A DNA stretch of 64,000 nucleotides, from assembly GCA_963703145.1 (NCBI GenBank), contig OY969793.1:868001-932000 (forward strand). Reading direction: 5' to 3'. This document shows, piece by piece, positions 54,256 to 64,000 of this stretch. The stretch is from Bog-756 sp963703145. Its GTDB lineage: Bacteria; Actinomycetota; Acidimicrobiia; Acidimicrobiales; RAAP-2. The stretch's first letter is position 1, and the number at the start of each line of letters is the position of its first letter. The notes below the pieces were generated by a model. The model did not search any database. It worked only from the letters and a program-made list of their open reading frames with translations, and was not told the DNA's origin. Both the position numbers and the translations under genes were made by a program.

Positions 54256-55282
54256 GTGCACAGGCCCAATTCCCGAGGTCGCCGGACCGGCTCACCAGGA
54301 GGTATCGACGAGTTCGACGTCATCGACCGCATGAACGACCGTTTCCTGGCGGCCGCCCGGGAGGTGGACCCTGTCGGTGACCTGCCTCCGGGCGGCGAGG
54401 TCTGGATCGGGGACGACACCGCAGTGGTGGCCTCCCGGGGTGTGGGCCCGGTCCTGTTGACCACCGACTTGGTGGTGGAAGGTGTCCACTTCGATCGCCG
54501 GCTGTGCTCCGGCGAGGACGTGGGGTACAAGGCCCTCATGGTGACGGCCAGCGACATCGCCGCCATGGGTGGCCGTCCCGACCACGCCATGGCCTCCATC
54601 GTCGCCCCGCCGGACATCGAGCTGGACCAGGTGGCCGCCGGGCTGGCGGCGGCATCGGCGGCTTGTGGGTGCGTCATCGTGGGCGGGGACCTGTCCGGGG
54701 GCCCGGCCCTCATGGTGTCGGTGGCCATCACCGGGTCGCTCCGCCTCCCGACAGACGCCGGGCCGCTGCTGCGGTCGGGGGCCGGACCAGGTGACCGGCT
54801 GTTTGTGACCGGGCCGCTCGGGGGGTCAGCCGCCGGACTCCGCCGGTTCGGGCCGGACGCCACCGACTCCGGTCCGCCGGATGCCGCCGGTGGCGCGGAT
54901 GACCGGCTGGTGGCGGCTTATCGACGGCCGGTGGCCCGCCTGGCGGAAGGGGAGACGGCCCGCCTGGCCGGTGCCTCGGCCGCCATCGACATCTCCGACG
55001 GGTTCGCCGCCGACGTCGGGCGCCTGTCCCAAGCGTCAGGTGTGGGGGTCGAGCTCGAGGGCGTGCCGGTGTTCGAGGGCGCCACCGCCGGAGAGGCCCT
55101 GCACGGCGGGGAGGACTATGAGCTGATCGTGGCCACGCCGGACCCCGAGGGCCTGGTGGCGGCGTTCCACGCCGCCGGCCTGCGTCCTCCCGTGCCCGTC
55201 GGGTCGCTGCACCGGGGGTGCTGGCTCGGTGGTGCTCGGGGGCGTCCCGCTCCCACCGGGGGGCTGGGTCCACCGCTTCTGA
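54256..55282 (+). CDS. thiL: Thiamine-monophosphate kinase (frameshifted near C-terminus)
   Basis: ThiL phosphorylates thiamine monophosphate to the diphosphate. It shows VWIGDDTAVVASRG, TTDLVVEGVHFDRR, VTASDIAAMGGRP, IVGGDLSGGPAL, AAIDISDGFAADVGRL and GGEDYELIVA. GTG 54256 is preferred over ATG 54331 since family residues precede the latter. An extra G in the GGG at 55201-55203 breaks the last 26 residues; without it the protein continues GRCTGGAGSVVLGG and ends at 55282. The gene precedes a two-component operon. Confidence 0.85.
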
Positions 55283-55414
55283 GGCCCGTGAGGAGCACGG
55301 GAGCGTTGGGCGGCTCTTCTCAGCAAACCCACAGGAACAACGGTCACCATGGTGGGGTGCGTGAATCACCGTTGATGCGCCACCTGTCGGCGGCCTGGGG
55401 CCGGGTCCAATCCG

Positions 55415-56252
55415 GTGCTGAGCGCCGAGCACCGCATCTTGGTCGTGGACGACGAGAAGCCCATCACCGATCTCGTGGCCATGGCTCTCCACTTGCAGGG
55501 GGCGGCGGTCGAGGTGGCCCACACCGGCACGGGACGCACTCCGAGCGGTGCAGACCTTCCGTCCCCACCTGGTGGTGCTCGACGTGATGCTCCCCGACCT
55601 GGACGGGTTCGCCGTGCTGAAGCGGATGGGGGAGGAGCGGCGATCGGCGGACATCCCGGTGCTCTTCCTCACCGCCCGCGGGGACCTGGACGACCGGCTC
55701 CAGGGCCTGGCCCTGGGCGGCGACGACTACATGACCAAGCCGTTCAGCGTGGAGGAGATGCTGCTGCGGATCAACGCCATCCTGCGCCGGACCGAGGGGT
55801 ACGAGGAGCTCGGGCCCCGGGTGACGGTCGGCGACGTCGAACTGGACGAGGAGAGCCACCAGGTGTGGCGGGGATCGACGCTCATCGAACTCACGCCCAC
55901 CGAGTTCCGGCTGCTGCACTACCTCATGGTCAACGCCGGCCAGGTGGTGTCGAAGGCCCAGATCCGCGACCACGTGTGGGACTACAGCTTCGACGGCAAG
56001 GTCAACATGGTCGAGGTCTACATCAGCTATCTGCGCAAGAAGCTCCACGCCCACGGGCCACCCCTGATCCGGACGGTGCGGGGGATCGGCTACTGCATGC
56101 GGAGCCGTCCCGAGCGCCGGCCGCCCAGCCCGACCGGGGCCCGGAGCCGTGACCCTGCGCCTCCGGCTCCTGCTTGCTGCTGGTCGGCATCGTGGCGGCC
56201 GGTCTGCTCATCTCCGACGTGGTCACCTACAACGCGCTGCGGTCCTTCCTGA
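55415..56252 (+). CDS. OmpR/PhoB-family response regulator (frameshifted)
   Basis: The receiver begins AEHRILVVDDEKPITDLV (acidic pair DD). An extra G in GGG at 55531-55533 then changes frame, and the rest follows: FRPHLVVLDVMLPDLDGFAV with the phosphoacceptor Asp, LFLTARGD, and the Lys in YMTKPFSVEE. The C-terminal winged helix has LTPTEFRLLHYLMVNAGQVV, VWDYSFDGKVNMVEVYISYL and TVRGIGYC. The residues after about 56105 look unrelated to the family and overlap the kinase gene, so another indel may hide there. It pairs with the kinase downstream. Confidence 0.82.
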
Positions 56253-57941
56253 CCACCCGGGTGGACCAGCAGCTGGAGGCGGCGGCCTTCCCGGTCGGGC
56301 GGGCCCTGCTGTCCTCGTCGGGCCTCGGGACCGCCGGTGCCGGCCGCCCCTCCGGCCACCGCGCCCGCCACGGCGAACCCGTCGGCAACCGGCACCACGC
56401 CGTCGACGGTGAGCCCCGCCGCCTCGAGCCTGCCCGGCAGGGGCCGGCACGCACCCTCGGACCCCGCGGGATCGTTCCGGAACGGCGGCGGGCGTTCGGC
56501 GGCCCACCGGGGTCCCAGCGGGGCCTGCTGGTGACTCCGGGGACCTACGGGCAGCTCCGCAGCGCCACGGGCAAGGTCGAGGCCCACCTGTTCTTCAGCT
56601 ACGGCGGCAAGGCGCCCACGGCGCCGGTCATCCCGGCCCGGCTGCCCGGCGTCGGGGCTCCCGGGGAGGCGGACCGCTTCTTCACCACCTCCAGCTCGGG
56701 CGCCGAACTCGGTGACCTACCGGGTGCTGGCCAAGCCGCTGGTCGACGGCATCGGGCGTCATCGTGGTGGCGGTACCGCTCACCGACCTCGAGCGCACGC
56801 TCCGTCAGCTGCTGCTGATCGAGCTGATCGTCTCGGCCCTGCTGCTGGTGGGACTGGGCGCGCTGTCGTGGGTCATGGTCCGCCGTGACCTCCGGCCCCT
56901 GGAGGAGATGACCGAGACGGCCGGGAGCCATCGCCCACGGCGACCTGACCCAGCGCGTCAGCCACGTCAACCAGACCACCGAGGTGGGCCAGCTGGGCAC
57001 GGCGTTCAACACCATGGTCGACGAGATCGAGGTGGCCTTCGCCGAGCGGGCCGCGTCCGAGGAGCGGCTCCGCCGGTTCCTGGCCGATGCCTCCCACGAG
57101 CTGCGGACGCCGCTGACCTCGATCCTCGGGTACGCCGAGCTGTTCGACCTCGGCGTCCGCGACCGGCCCGAGGACCTGGCGGTGTCGATGCGCACCATCA
57201 AGGAGGAGGCGACCCGGATGGGCTCCCTGGTGGACGATCTGCTGTGGCTGGCCCAGCTCGACCACGAGCGCCCGCTCCGTGATGACCCGGTCGATCTCGG
57301 CGAGCTGGTCCGCCGGTCGGCCGCTGGTGTCGGGATCGCCGACCCCGACCGGCCGCTGACCGTCGAGGTCGGCCGACCCGTGCGTGGTCAGGGGCGACGA
57401 GGATCGGCTCCGACAGGTGGTCGACAACCTCTTGGTCAACGCCATGATCCACACGCCGCCCGGCACGGCCATCGAGGTGACCATGACCGAGGAGGACGAG
57501 TGGGCCGTGCTCATCGTCCACGACGACGGCCCGGGCATCGACCCGGTGGAGTCGGCCCGCATCTTCGAGCCCTTCTACCGCTCGGACCCCTCCCGGGCCC
57601 GGGCATCAGGAGGTGCCGGCCTGGGGCTGGCCATCGTGGCCGCCATCGTGGACTCCCACGGGGGGTCGGTGGTCGTGAGGCCCGGGCCGGGCGCCACCTT
57701 CGAGGTGCGGCTGCCGGTCAGCGGTGCACGTCGCGACCACGGGGTCGGGAGCGACGACACCGAGGTGGCGAGCAGTGACGAGCCGGACATCAGCGACGGG
57801 ACGGACAGCAGTGGCGGGACGGACAGCAGTGGCGGGACGGACAGCAGTGGCGGGACGGCAAGGTCCGGCCCGGGTGACCGCAACGGCCGCATGGGTCACG
57901 TCACCCAAGGCGCAGGGGGTGGGGTCCCGCCAGGCCGGTGA
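56149..57941 (+). pseudogene. Two-component sensor histidine kinase, split by several frameshifts
   Basis: Two helices flank a periplasmic domain (VTYNALRSFLTTRVDQQLEA; later TPGTYGQLRSATGKVEAHL). A HAMP segment follows (VRRDLRPLEEMTETA), then the H-box FLADASHELRTPLTS, N-box VVDNLLVNAMIHTP, HDDGPGIDP, FEPFYRSD and GGAGLGLAIVAAIVDSHGG. Frame changes of +1 occur near 56173, in GGG runs at 56698-56700, 56754-56756 and 56923-56925, and near 57382; more may lie at 56328-56520. The pattern suggests sequence error more than decay, since every domain is intact between shifts. GTG 56149 begins MTLRLRLLL. The tail contains three GTDSSG repeats. Confidence 0.78.
57795..57858 (+). repeat. 18-bp tandem repeat in kinase tail
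   Basis: Three copies of an 18-bp unit (GGGACGGACAGCAGTGGC type) encode GTDSSG in the C-terminal tail after the kinase domain. Confidence 0.75.
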
Positions 57942-57968
57942 GGCCCGGGGACGGTGCCGGCGGGTTGC

Positions 57969-58178
57969 TCAGGCGGGGATGTTCCGGACGGGCCGCTTCA
58001 CGACCTTGCCGGAACGGATGCACGACGTGCAGGCGTTCAGCCGCTTGGGCGAGCCGTCGACGATGGCCCGCACCTTCTGGATGTTCGGATCCCAGCGCCG
58101 CTTGGTGCGCCGATGGGAATGGCTGATGTTCATTCCGAACGACGGCTTCTTGCCGCACACTTCGCATACCGCTGCCAT
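57969..58178 (-). CDS. rpmB: 50S ribosomal protein L28
   Basis: This 69-residue L28 begins AAVCEVCGKKPSFGMNISHS and contains NIQKVRAIVDGSPKRLNACT. It has the zinc-ribbon form with two CxxC pairs (CEVC and CTSC). ATG 58178 is chosen over a longer start. It lies divergent from the fakA-like gene, as in many actinobacteria. Confidence 0.95.
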   Translation of the reverse strand: MAAVCEVCGKKPSFGMNISHSHRRTKRRWDPNIQKVRAIVDGSPKRLNACTSCIRSGKVVKRPVRNIPA

Positions 58179-58237
58179 GACGCTCCGACTTCCTTTGAGA
58201 AACCTCTGGGTGAGGCACAAAGGTTAGCATCCTGGCC

Positions 58238-59923
58238 ATGGTGGTCCTCGACGCGCTCGACGCTGCGCAGCTGTCCCGGGTGATCTCCACCTTCCGTGAC
58301 GGGCTCCGGTCCCACCAAGAGGTCATCAACCGGCTCAACGTCTATCCCGTGCCCGACGGCGACACCGGGACCAATATGGCGCTGACCATGGAATCGGTGA
58401 GCCGGGAGCTCGAGGCCCTCGACGCCCCCGACCTCGACGCCACCTGCAAGGCCATCGTGCACGGTTCGCTGATGGGCGCCCGGGGCAATTCGGGCGTCAT
58501 CCTCTCCCAGCTGCTCCGCGGCCTGTCCGAGGGTCTCAACGCGCCGGGCGGACACCCCGGGCCGGTCGAGCTGGCCCAGGCCCTGACGGTGGCCGACCGC
58601 CTGGCCCGCGAGGCGGTCATGCGACCCGTGGAGGGCACCATCCTGACCGTGGCCCAGGGGGCGGCCGACGGTGCCCGCTCCGCCTCGGAGGCGGGGAAGT
58701 CCCTGGTGGATGTGGTGGAGGCGTCGAGGGCCGGCGCGGCCGAGGCCCTGGCCCGGACGCCGTCGCTCCTGCCCGTGCTGGAGCAGGCCGGGGTGGTCGA
58801 TGCCGGCGGCACGGGCTACCTGTTGTTGTTCGACGCTCTGTTGTCGGTGGTGGACGGACGCTCGATGCCCGACCCGCCCGACCTCCCCGAGGCCCACTTC
58901 GGGCCGGTCAACCCCGAAGCGCCGGGCATGGCCACGCCCCTGGTGAGTGAGGCCGATGCCGAGCTGGCCGGACTCCGCTACGAGGTGATGTACCTGCTGG
59001 AGGCGCCCGACGACACCGTCCCGTCGTTCAAGGAGGTCTGGGCCGGCCTGGGCGACTCCATCGTCGTGGTCGGCGGCGACGGCCTGTGGAACTGCCACAT
59101 CCACACCGATGACATCGGTGCTGCCATCGAGGCCTCGCTGGATGCCGGCCGGCCCCGGTCGATCCGGGTCACCGACCTGCTGGAGGAGGTCGAAGAGGAG
59201 CGCTGGGTGCGTGAGGGTGCCGGGGCGGAGGGCAGTGGGCCATCCTTGACCCCCCTCGGGCCTCCCCCCACCACCGGCGTGGTGGCGGTGGCCACCGGGG
59301 TCGGCGTCGGCCGGATCTTCCGCTCCCTCGGGGTCCAAGGGGTGCTGTCGGGGGGCCAGTCGATGAACCCGTCCACCGCCGAGCTGGTGGAGGCGGTGGA
59401 GGCGGTGGGCTCCGACGAGGTGATCATCCTCCCGAACAACGGGAACATCCGCCCCGTCGCCAACCGGGTGAACGACCTGACCGCCAAGACCGTATGGGTC
59501 GTGCCGACCGACACCATTGCCGAGGGGTTCGCCGCGCTGTTGGCCTACGACCCCGGTGCCCACGGCGAGGTCAACGCCCGGACCATGGAGGCCTCCTCGT
59601 GCAAGGTGGTGCCGGGCGAGGTCACCCGGGCCGTGCGGGACTCGGACAGCCCGGCCGGACCGATCGCCGAGGGGGACTGGCTCGGCCTGTCCCGCCAGGG
59701 CATCGAAATCGTCCGCCCCACCCTGGCCGAGGCGTCCTGCGGGCTCCTCGAGGTTCTGGTGACCGACGACCATGACCTGGTGACCATCATCGAGGGCGAG
59801 GGATCGGGCGCGGCCGACACCCGCCGCATCACCGAGTGGCTCCGTGACCACCGCCCGGGCCTCGAGACCGAGGTGCATCACGGCGGCCAGCCCCTGTACC
59901 CGTACCTGTTCTCCATCGAGTGA
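58238..59923 (+). CDS. DAK2-domain fatty acid kinase-like protein (FakA/YloV family)
   Basis: The N-terminal DhaL-type domain shows NVYPVPDGDTGTNMALTMES with the Mg-binding Asp residues and GARGNSGVILSQLLRG. A middle domain and a C-terminal DegV-like region (LPNNGNIRPVANRV) follow. In Firmicutes FakA phosphorylates fatty acids with a FakB carrier; the actinobacterial function is inferred. It has 561 residues. The stop overlaps the recG start (GTGA). Confidence 0.88.
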   Translation: MVVLDALDAAQLSRVISTFRDGLRSHQEVINRLNVYPVPDGDTGTNMALTMESVSRELEALDAPDLDATCKAIVHGSLMGARGNSGVILSQLLRGLSEGLNAPGGHPGPVELAQALTVADRLAREAVMRPVEGTILTVAQGAADGARSASEAGKSLVDVVEASRAGAAEALARTPSLLPVLEQAGVVDAGGTGYLLLFDALLSVVDGRSMPDPPDLPEAHFGPVNPEAPGMATPLVSEADAELAGLRYEVMYLLEAPDDTVPSFKEVWAGLGDSIVVVGGDGLWNCHIHTDDIGAAIEASLDAGRPRSIRVTDLLEEVEEERWVREGAGAEGSGPSLTPLGPPPTTGVVAVATGVGVGRIFRSLGVQGVLSGGQSMNPSTAELVEAVEAVGSDEVIILPNNGNIRPVANRVNDLTAKTVWVVPTDTIAEGFAALLAYDPGAHGEVNARTMEASSCKVVPGEVTRAVRDSDSPAGPIAEGDWLGLSRQGIEIVRPTLAEASCGLLEVLVTDDHDLVTIIEGEGSGAADTRRITEWLRDHRPGLETEVHHGGQPLYPYLFSIE

Positions 59924-62207
59924 GCGGCTCGGCCCGGACCGCCCCCCAGCCGGATCCGACCGGCACCGGCGGGACACCGACGGATGCCGACGGTGCCGCC
60001 GATGGCCGGAAGCTTCGCCAGCTGGCCGACCTGTCCGTGTCGGTGCTGCGAGGGGTCGGGGCCACCGCCGAGCGAGAACTCGCCGAGCTGGGGATCGAGA
60101 CGGTCCTCGACCTCCTGACGCATTATCCGAGGCGCTACATCGACGGCACGCGGCTGGTTCCCATCGCCGAACTGGTCGACGGCGACAAGGCGTCGGTGTT
60201 GGGCGAGGTGTCCAAGGTGGCCACGCCCAACCCGGGCTACGGCCGCGGCCGGGCCGCCGCCGCCCACCGTCGAGGGTGGTCGTCGAGGTCACCGACGGGA
60301 GCGGCCGGCTCAGTGTGGTCTTCTTCAACCAGACATGGCGGGCCAAGCAGCTGGCCGTCGGGACGCTGGCCCTGTTCTACGGCACCATCGGGAGCTACCG
60401 GGGTGCGCTGCAGCTGGGCAGCCCGACGGTGGAAGTGCTGGCCTCGGCATCCGAGGCCGACGACGGTACCGGGTCCGACGACGAGCGGACCGGGAGGGTG
60501 TTCCCGGTCTATCCGCTGACCGACAAGGCCAACCTGACCTCGGCCCGCATCAGCCGCTACGCCGCCGAGGCCCTCGACCGGGCCGGCCAGTTCGCCGACC
60601 CGTTGGAGGATGGGACCCGACGCCGCTACGACCTGGTGGGCCGGACCATTGCCTTCAACCACATCCACCGGCCGGCCTCCATGGCCGAGCACGAGCCGGC
60701 CCGCCGCCGGCTGGCCTTCGACGAGCTGTTCCGGCTGCAGCTGGCGCTGGTCCTGCGCCAGGCGCGTCTCCAACGTGACGCCCGAGGCATCCGCCACGTC
60801 GTGTCCCGCCCGGACGGGGCCCCGACCCTGGTCGACCGGTTCCTCGACCGGCTCCCGTTCAAGCCGACCGACGCCCAGGCCCGGGCCATCGGGTCCATCC
60901 GGGAGGACCTGGCCGCCGACCTCCCCATGCACCGGCTCCTCCAGGGGGACGTGGGCTCGGGCAAGACGGTGGTGGCCGTAGCCGCCATGCTGACGGCCGT
61001 CGAGGGCGGTCACCAGTCCGCCCTCATGGCACCGACCGAGGTCCTGGCCGAACAGCACGCCGCCGGCGTCTCGGAGCTGGTGGAGGGCCTGAGCGTTCCC
61101 GATCCGTCGACACTGGAAGGCGAGCGACCGCTGCGGGTGGCCCTGCTCACCTCGAAGACCGGGGCGGCCGACCGGGCCTCGCTGCACGCCGGACTGGCCG
61201 AGGGCACCGTCGACCTCTTGATCGGCACCCACGCCCTGCTCACCGAGCAGGTCTTGTTCCGGTCGCTCGGGGTGGTGGTCATCGACGAACAGCACCGGTT
61301 CGGCGTGGAGCAACGGGCCGCGCTCCGAGACAAGGGCCGCGGTCCCGATGGGGCGGGACACGACCCGGACCTGCTGGTCATGACGGCGACTCCGATCCCG
61401 CGGACCGCGGCCATGGTGGTCTTCGGTGACCTGGACATGACCGTCATCGACGAGTTGCCCGAGGGGCGCCAGCCCGTGGACACCCGGTGGCTCCGGACCC
61501 CGCTCGAGGTCGCCGAGGCCTGGTCCCGGGTCCGGGCCGAGGTCGATTCCGGTCGCCGGGCCTTCGTCGTGTGCCCGCTCGTCGACGGTTCCGAACGAGT
61601 GCAGGCCACCTCCGCGGTGGCCGAGGCCGAGCGCCTGGCCGGCGCCGAGCTGTCCGGATTGTCGGTCGGGCTCCTCCACGGGCAGCTGCCCCCGGCTGAG
61701 AAGGAGCGGGTCATGGCGGCGTTCCGGGCCGGGGAGATCGAGGTCCTGGTGGCCACGACCGTCATCGAGGTGGGGGTGGACATCCCCGAAGCCACGGTGA
61801 TGGTGATCGAGGACGCCGACCGGTTCGGCATCGCCCAGCTCCACCAGCTGCGCGGCCGGGTGGGCCGGGGCCGTGACCCCTCGTGGTGCTACCTGCTCTC
61901 GGAGAACGAGACACCCGAGGCGGAGGCCCGCCTCGGGGCCATGGAGCGGTCGACCGACGGGTTCGAGCTGGCCGACGTCGACCTCGAGCTCCGGGGGGAG
62001 GGGACCATCCTGGGGGCGCGCCAGAAAGGCCGGAGCGACCTCAAGCTGGCCCGGCTGCTGTCCGACCGGGACCTGGTGACCGACGCCAGGGCGGTGGCCG
62101 AGGCGGTGGTGGCCGACGATCCCGGCCTCGGGAAGCACCCGCTCTTGGAAGACGAGCTCCGGATCTTCATCGACGACGACGAGGCCGAATTCCTCTTCAA
62201 GAGCTGA
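59920..62207 (+). CDS. recG: ATP-dependent DNA helicase RecG (frameshifted near N-terminus)
   Basis: RecG remodels stalled forks and Holliday junctions. The N-terminal wedge domain starts GRKLRQLADLSVSVLRGVGA and has LLTHYPRRYIDG, then one base seems missing near 60250-60270 (a G-run before GCCGCCGCC). The other frame continues VVVEVTDGSGRLSVVFFNQTW, the helicase core with LLQGDVGSGKTVVAVAAM, VIDEQHRFGVEQR, MTATPIPRTAAM and LRGRVGRG, and ends at 62207. The combined length is normal. GTG 59920 overlaps the previous gene. Confidence 0.9.
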
Positions 62208-62311
62208 CGGCCGCAGCAGGCCCACGGCCTGCCACCGGGCACCGGCACCGACCCGGAGGCCACAGGGACGACCGGTAGTCTGGACGCCATGCATGGACCA
62301 GGAGCACGGCA

Positions 62312-62869
62312 GTGCGGGTGATCGGTGGCGAGCTACGCGGCCGTCGCCTGAACGCGCCGGTCGGCGATGGGGTCCGCCCCACCTCGGACCGGGTGCGGGA
62401 GGCCATGTTCGACATCCTCTACAGCCTCGGTGGGGTGGAGGGCGCCCAGGTCGCGGACCTGTTCGCCGGGACGGGAGCCTTGGGGATCGAGGCGTTGTCC
62501 CGGGGCGCGGCCTCGGTCACCTTCGTCGAGCGCGACCCGCTGGCCCTGGCCGCCATCCGCCGCAACCTGGAGTCGGTGGGCCTCGACGACGACGAGCGCT
62601 CCGGGGTGGCCACCGTGGTCCGGGCCGACGTCGACGCGTGGGTCGCCACCACGGCGTCACGGTACGACCTGGTCCTGTGCGACCCCCCCTACGGCTACGA
62701 GGGATGGGGGACGCTCGTGACCCAGCTCCCGGCCGACCTCGCCGTCCTCGAGTCAGGGGCGGAGATCGCACCCCCTGTGGGCTGGGGGATCATCAAAACC
62801 AAGCGGTATGGAGGTACGATCGTCACCGTGGCCCGACCGGCTCTGGTCACGGAGAAAGGTGTCTGGTGA
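62312..62869 (+). CDS. rsmD: 16S rRNA (guanine966-N2)-methyltransferase
   Basis: RsmD methylates G966 of 16S rRNA with SAM. It shows RVIGGELRGRRLNAP, RPTSDRVREAMFDIL, DLFAGTGALGIEALSRG, the acidic FVERDPLAL and catalytic LVLCDPPYGY. It has 185 residues and a GTG start. Its stop overlaps coaD. Confidence 0.93.
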   Translation: MRVIGGELRGRRLNAPVGDGVRPTSDRVREAMFDILYSLGGVEGAQVADLFAGTGALGIEALSRGAASVTFVERDPLALAAIRRNLESVGLDDDERSGVATVVRADVDAWVATTASRYDLVLCDPPYGYEGWGTLVTQLPADLAVLESGAEIAPPVGWGIIKTKRYGGTIVTVARPALVTEKGVW

Positions 62870-63348
62870 GGATTGCGCTGATCCCCGGGTCCTTCGACCC
62901 GGTTCACAATGGGCACCTCGAGGTGATCGAGCGTGCTGCCCGCCTGTTCGACGAGGTGGTGGTGGCCACGTTGCGCAACCCGCAGAAAGAAGGGGCGCTG
63001 TTCGACCTCGACGAGCGCCAGGAGATGCTGGAGGAGTCGCTCTCCCATCTGGCCAACGTGAGGATCGTGTCCCTCGCCACTCTGGTGGTCAACGTGGCCC
63101 ACGACGTCGGGGCCAGCGTCATCGTGAAGGGCCTCCGGGCCGTGTCCGACTTCGAGAACGAGATGCAGATGGCCCAGATGAACAGGCAGCTCTCCGGGGT
63201 CGAGACCCTGTTCATCCCCACCAGTTCGACCCACTCCTTCGTGGCGTCCAAGCTGCTGCGAGAGGTGGCCCGGTTCGGGGGCGACGTGACGGCGTTCGTG
63301 CCCGAGTCGGTGGCGTTGCGCCTCAAGGAGAAGTTCGCCGATGAGTGA
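62866..63348 (+). CDS. coaD: Phosphopantetheine adenylyltransferase
   Basis: CoaD adenylylates 4'-phosphopantetheine in CoA synthesis. It starts RIALIPGSFDPVHNGHLEVI, with the HxGH-type site, and has VVVATLRNPQK, VIVKGLRAVSDFENEMQMAQ, and STHSFVASKLLREVARFGGD. The 160 residues are typical. GTG 62866 overlaps the rsmD stop, and the end overlaps the next gene by 8 bp. Confidence 0.95.
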   Translation: MRIALIPGSFDPVHNGHLEVIERAARLFDEVVVATLRNPQKEGALFDLDERQEMLEESLSHLANVRIVSLATLVVNVAHDVGASVIVKGLRAVSDFENEMQMAQMNRQLSGVETLFIPTSSTHSFVASKLLREVARFGGDVTAFVPESVALRLKEKFADE

Positions 63349-63952
63349 CCTCTTCGAGGACCTGGACCAACAGCGGGCCGCCGGTGAGGAGCACGACGCC
63401 GAGGCGTTGATCCGGGTGGCGCTCGACGTCGTGCAGACGGCCAAGGCCATGCCCCTGTCGGCCTCGGTGCTGGTGTCCCGGGACGAGCTGGCCGAGCTGT
63501 TGCAGGCCGCCCTCGACCGTATGCCCGACGAGCTCCGCCAGGCCCGGTGGCTCCTGAAGGAGCGCGACGAGTTCCTGGCCGAGAAGGCCCGCGAGGCCGA
63601 GGTGCTGTTGGAAGAGGTCCGGGTCCAGGCCGAACGGATGGTCCAGCGGACCGAGATCGTCCGCCAGGCCAACCATGTGGCCCAGCGCATCCTCGACGAC
63701 GCCAACGAGGAGGCCAGGCGCCTCCGCCACGAGGCCGAGGACTACGCCGACCAGAAGCTGGCCAGTTTCGAGATCGTGTTGGACCGGACGATGAAGACCG
63801 TGCAGGCCGGCCGCGAGAAGCTCCAGGTCACTCCGCTGCCCCGGGTGGAGATCGGCGAGGGTGGCGACACCTCCCTCGCCACCAGCCTCCCCGGCGCGGC
63901 AACCGAGGGCGTCGACGACCCGGAGGGCTTCTTCGACCAGGACCTTGCCTGA
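63341..63952 (+). CDS. Coiled-coil (DivIVA-like) protein downstream of coaD
   Basis: This 203-residue protein is mostly long charged helix (ALDRMPDELRQARWLLKE, EEVRVQAERMVQRTEIVRQA, DDANEEARRLRHEAEDYADQ) after a short acidic start. It resembles the actinobacterial DivIVA/SepIVA-like family and sits where many actinobacteria keep such a gene, before a YceD/DUF177 gene and rpmF. A role in division or polar growth is plausible, not shown. Its ATG overlaps the coaD stop by 8 bp. Confidence 0.82.
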   Translation: MSDLFEDLDQQRAAGEEHDAEALIRVALDVVQTAKAMPLSASVLVSRDELAELLQAALDRMPDELRQARWLLKERDEFLAEKAREAEVLLEEVRVQAERMVQRTEIVRQANHVAQRILDDANEEARRLRHEAEDYADQKLASFEIVLDRTMKTVQAGREKLQVTPLPRVEIGEGGDTSLATSLPGAATEGVDDPEGFFDQDLA

Positions 63953-63965
63953 GGCGGGTCGTCCC

Positions 63966-64000
63966 ATGGTCGCCACCGACTCCCCGCCGCGCCGCTCGCG
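63966..64000 (+). CDS. Possible next gene, cut by window edge
   Basis: ATG 63966 opens MVATDSPPRRSR, 13 bp after the previous stop. The conserved gene order would place a YceD/DUF177-type gene here, but only twelve residues are visible, so this is a guess from position. Confidence 0.3.
   Translation, partial: MVATDSPPRRS

Noticed and set aside
60180..60280. Programmed frameshift in recG
   Set aside because: It lacks a slippery heptamer or a downstream structure I can support, and it fits the general pattern of homopolymer indels in this window.

Overview
The window looks like chromosomal DNA of a high-GC actinobacterium, most likely an Acidimicrobiia-type lineage; that placement is inferred from gene content, not from a marker-gene tree. 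Supporting genes are the PafB/PafC pair, a mycobacterial-type fused 2-oxoglutarate enzyme (Kgd), F420 biosynthesis (CofC), a GTP-type PEP carboxykinase, a PH-domain protein, a secreted protein built of 42-residue GYWLVASDGG-type repeats, frequent GTG starts and many ATGA/GTGA start-stop overlaps. No rRNA, tRNA or CRISPR array was seen.

Layout. 1-7.4 kb: a type IV pilus locus (pilB running off the left edge, pilT with an extra N-terminal domain, pilC, and two nearly identical pilin genes). 7.4-10.4 kb: two related polytopic membrane proteins, the first frameshifted. 10.4-14.9 kb: an acyl-CoA carboxylase subunit, CtaG and pafBC. 15-18 kb: a MobF-type relaxase and a VirD4/TraD-type coupling ATPase facing each other with no other conjugation genes. 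18-20.4 kb: an HU protein with a long histone H1-like tail, a PIG-L deacetylase and CofC. 20.5-30.3 kb: adenylate cyclase, GH38 mannosidase, a malonyl-CoA-synthetase-like enzyme, RNase HII, acyl-CoA dehydrogenase, a TIGR01777-type epimerase and a hydrolase. 30.5-36.7 kb: a second HU, the queD-queC-queE preQ0 operon and kgd. 36.7-44 kb: M20 peptidase, a NYN nuclease with a Lys/Ala-rich S1-like partner, FabZ, ExoIII, the repeat protein and a UvrD-type helicase. 44-50.6 kb: hydrolase, membrane Mur ligase, Ddl, PH protein, galactokinase, CoA transferase and an Lrp-type ligand domain. 50.7-58 kb: MFS transporter, pckG, thiL and a two-component system. 58-64 kb: the familiar actinobacterial rpmB / fakA-like / recG / rsmD / coaD / coiled-coil cluster.

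Several conserved genes are split by single-base indels, many of them in GGG runs and densest at 55.2-57.4 kb. The pattern looks more like consensus error than gene decay. I give full-span coordinates for these genes and say where the frame changes.

The most interesting points are the internal Shine-Dalgarno and in-frame ATG inside the HU gene, which could yield a free H1-like tail protein; the tandem pilin pair with a 353-bp perfectly identical block and unequal expression signals; the orphan relaxase/coupling-protein pair beside pafBC; the NYN nuclease / S1 pair; the PilT with a GspE/MshEN-like N-terminus; and a probable CTG start codon.
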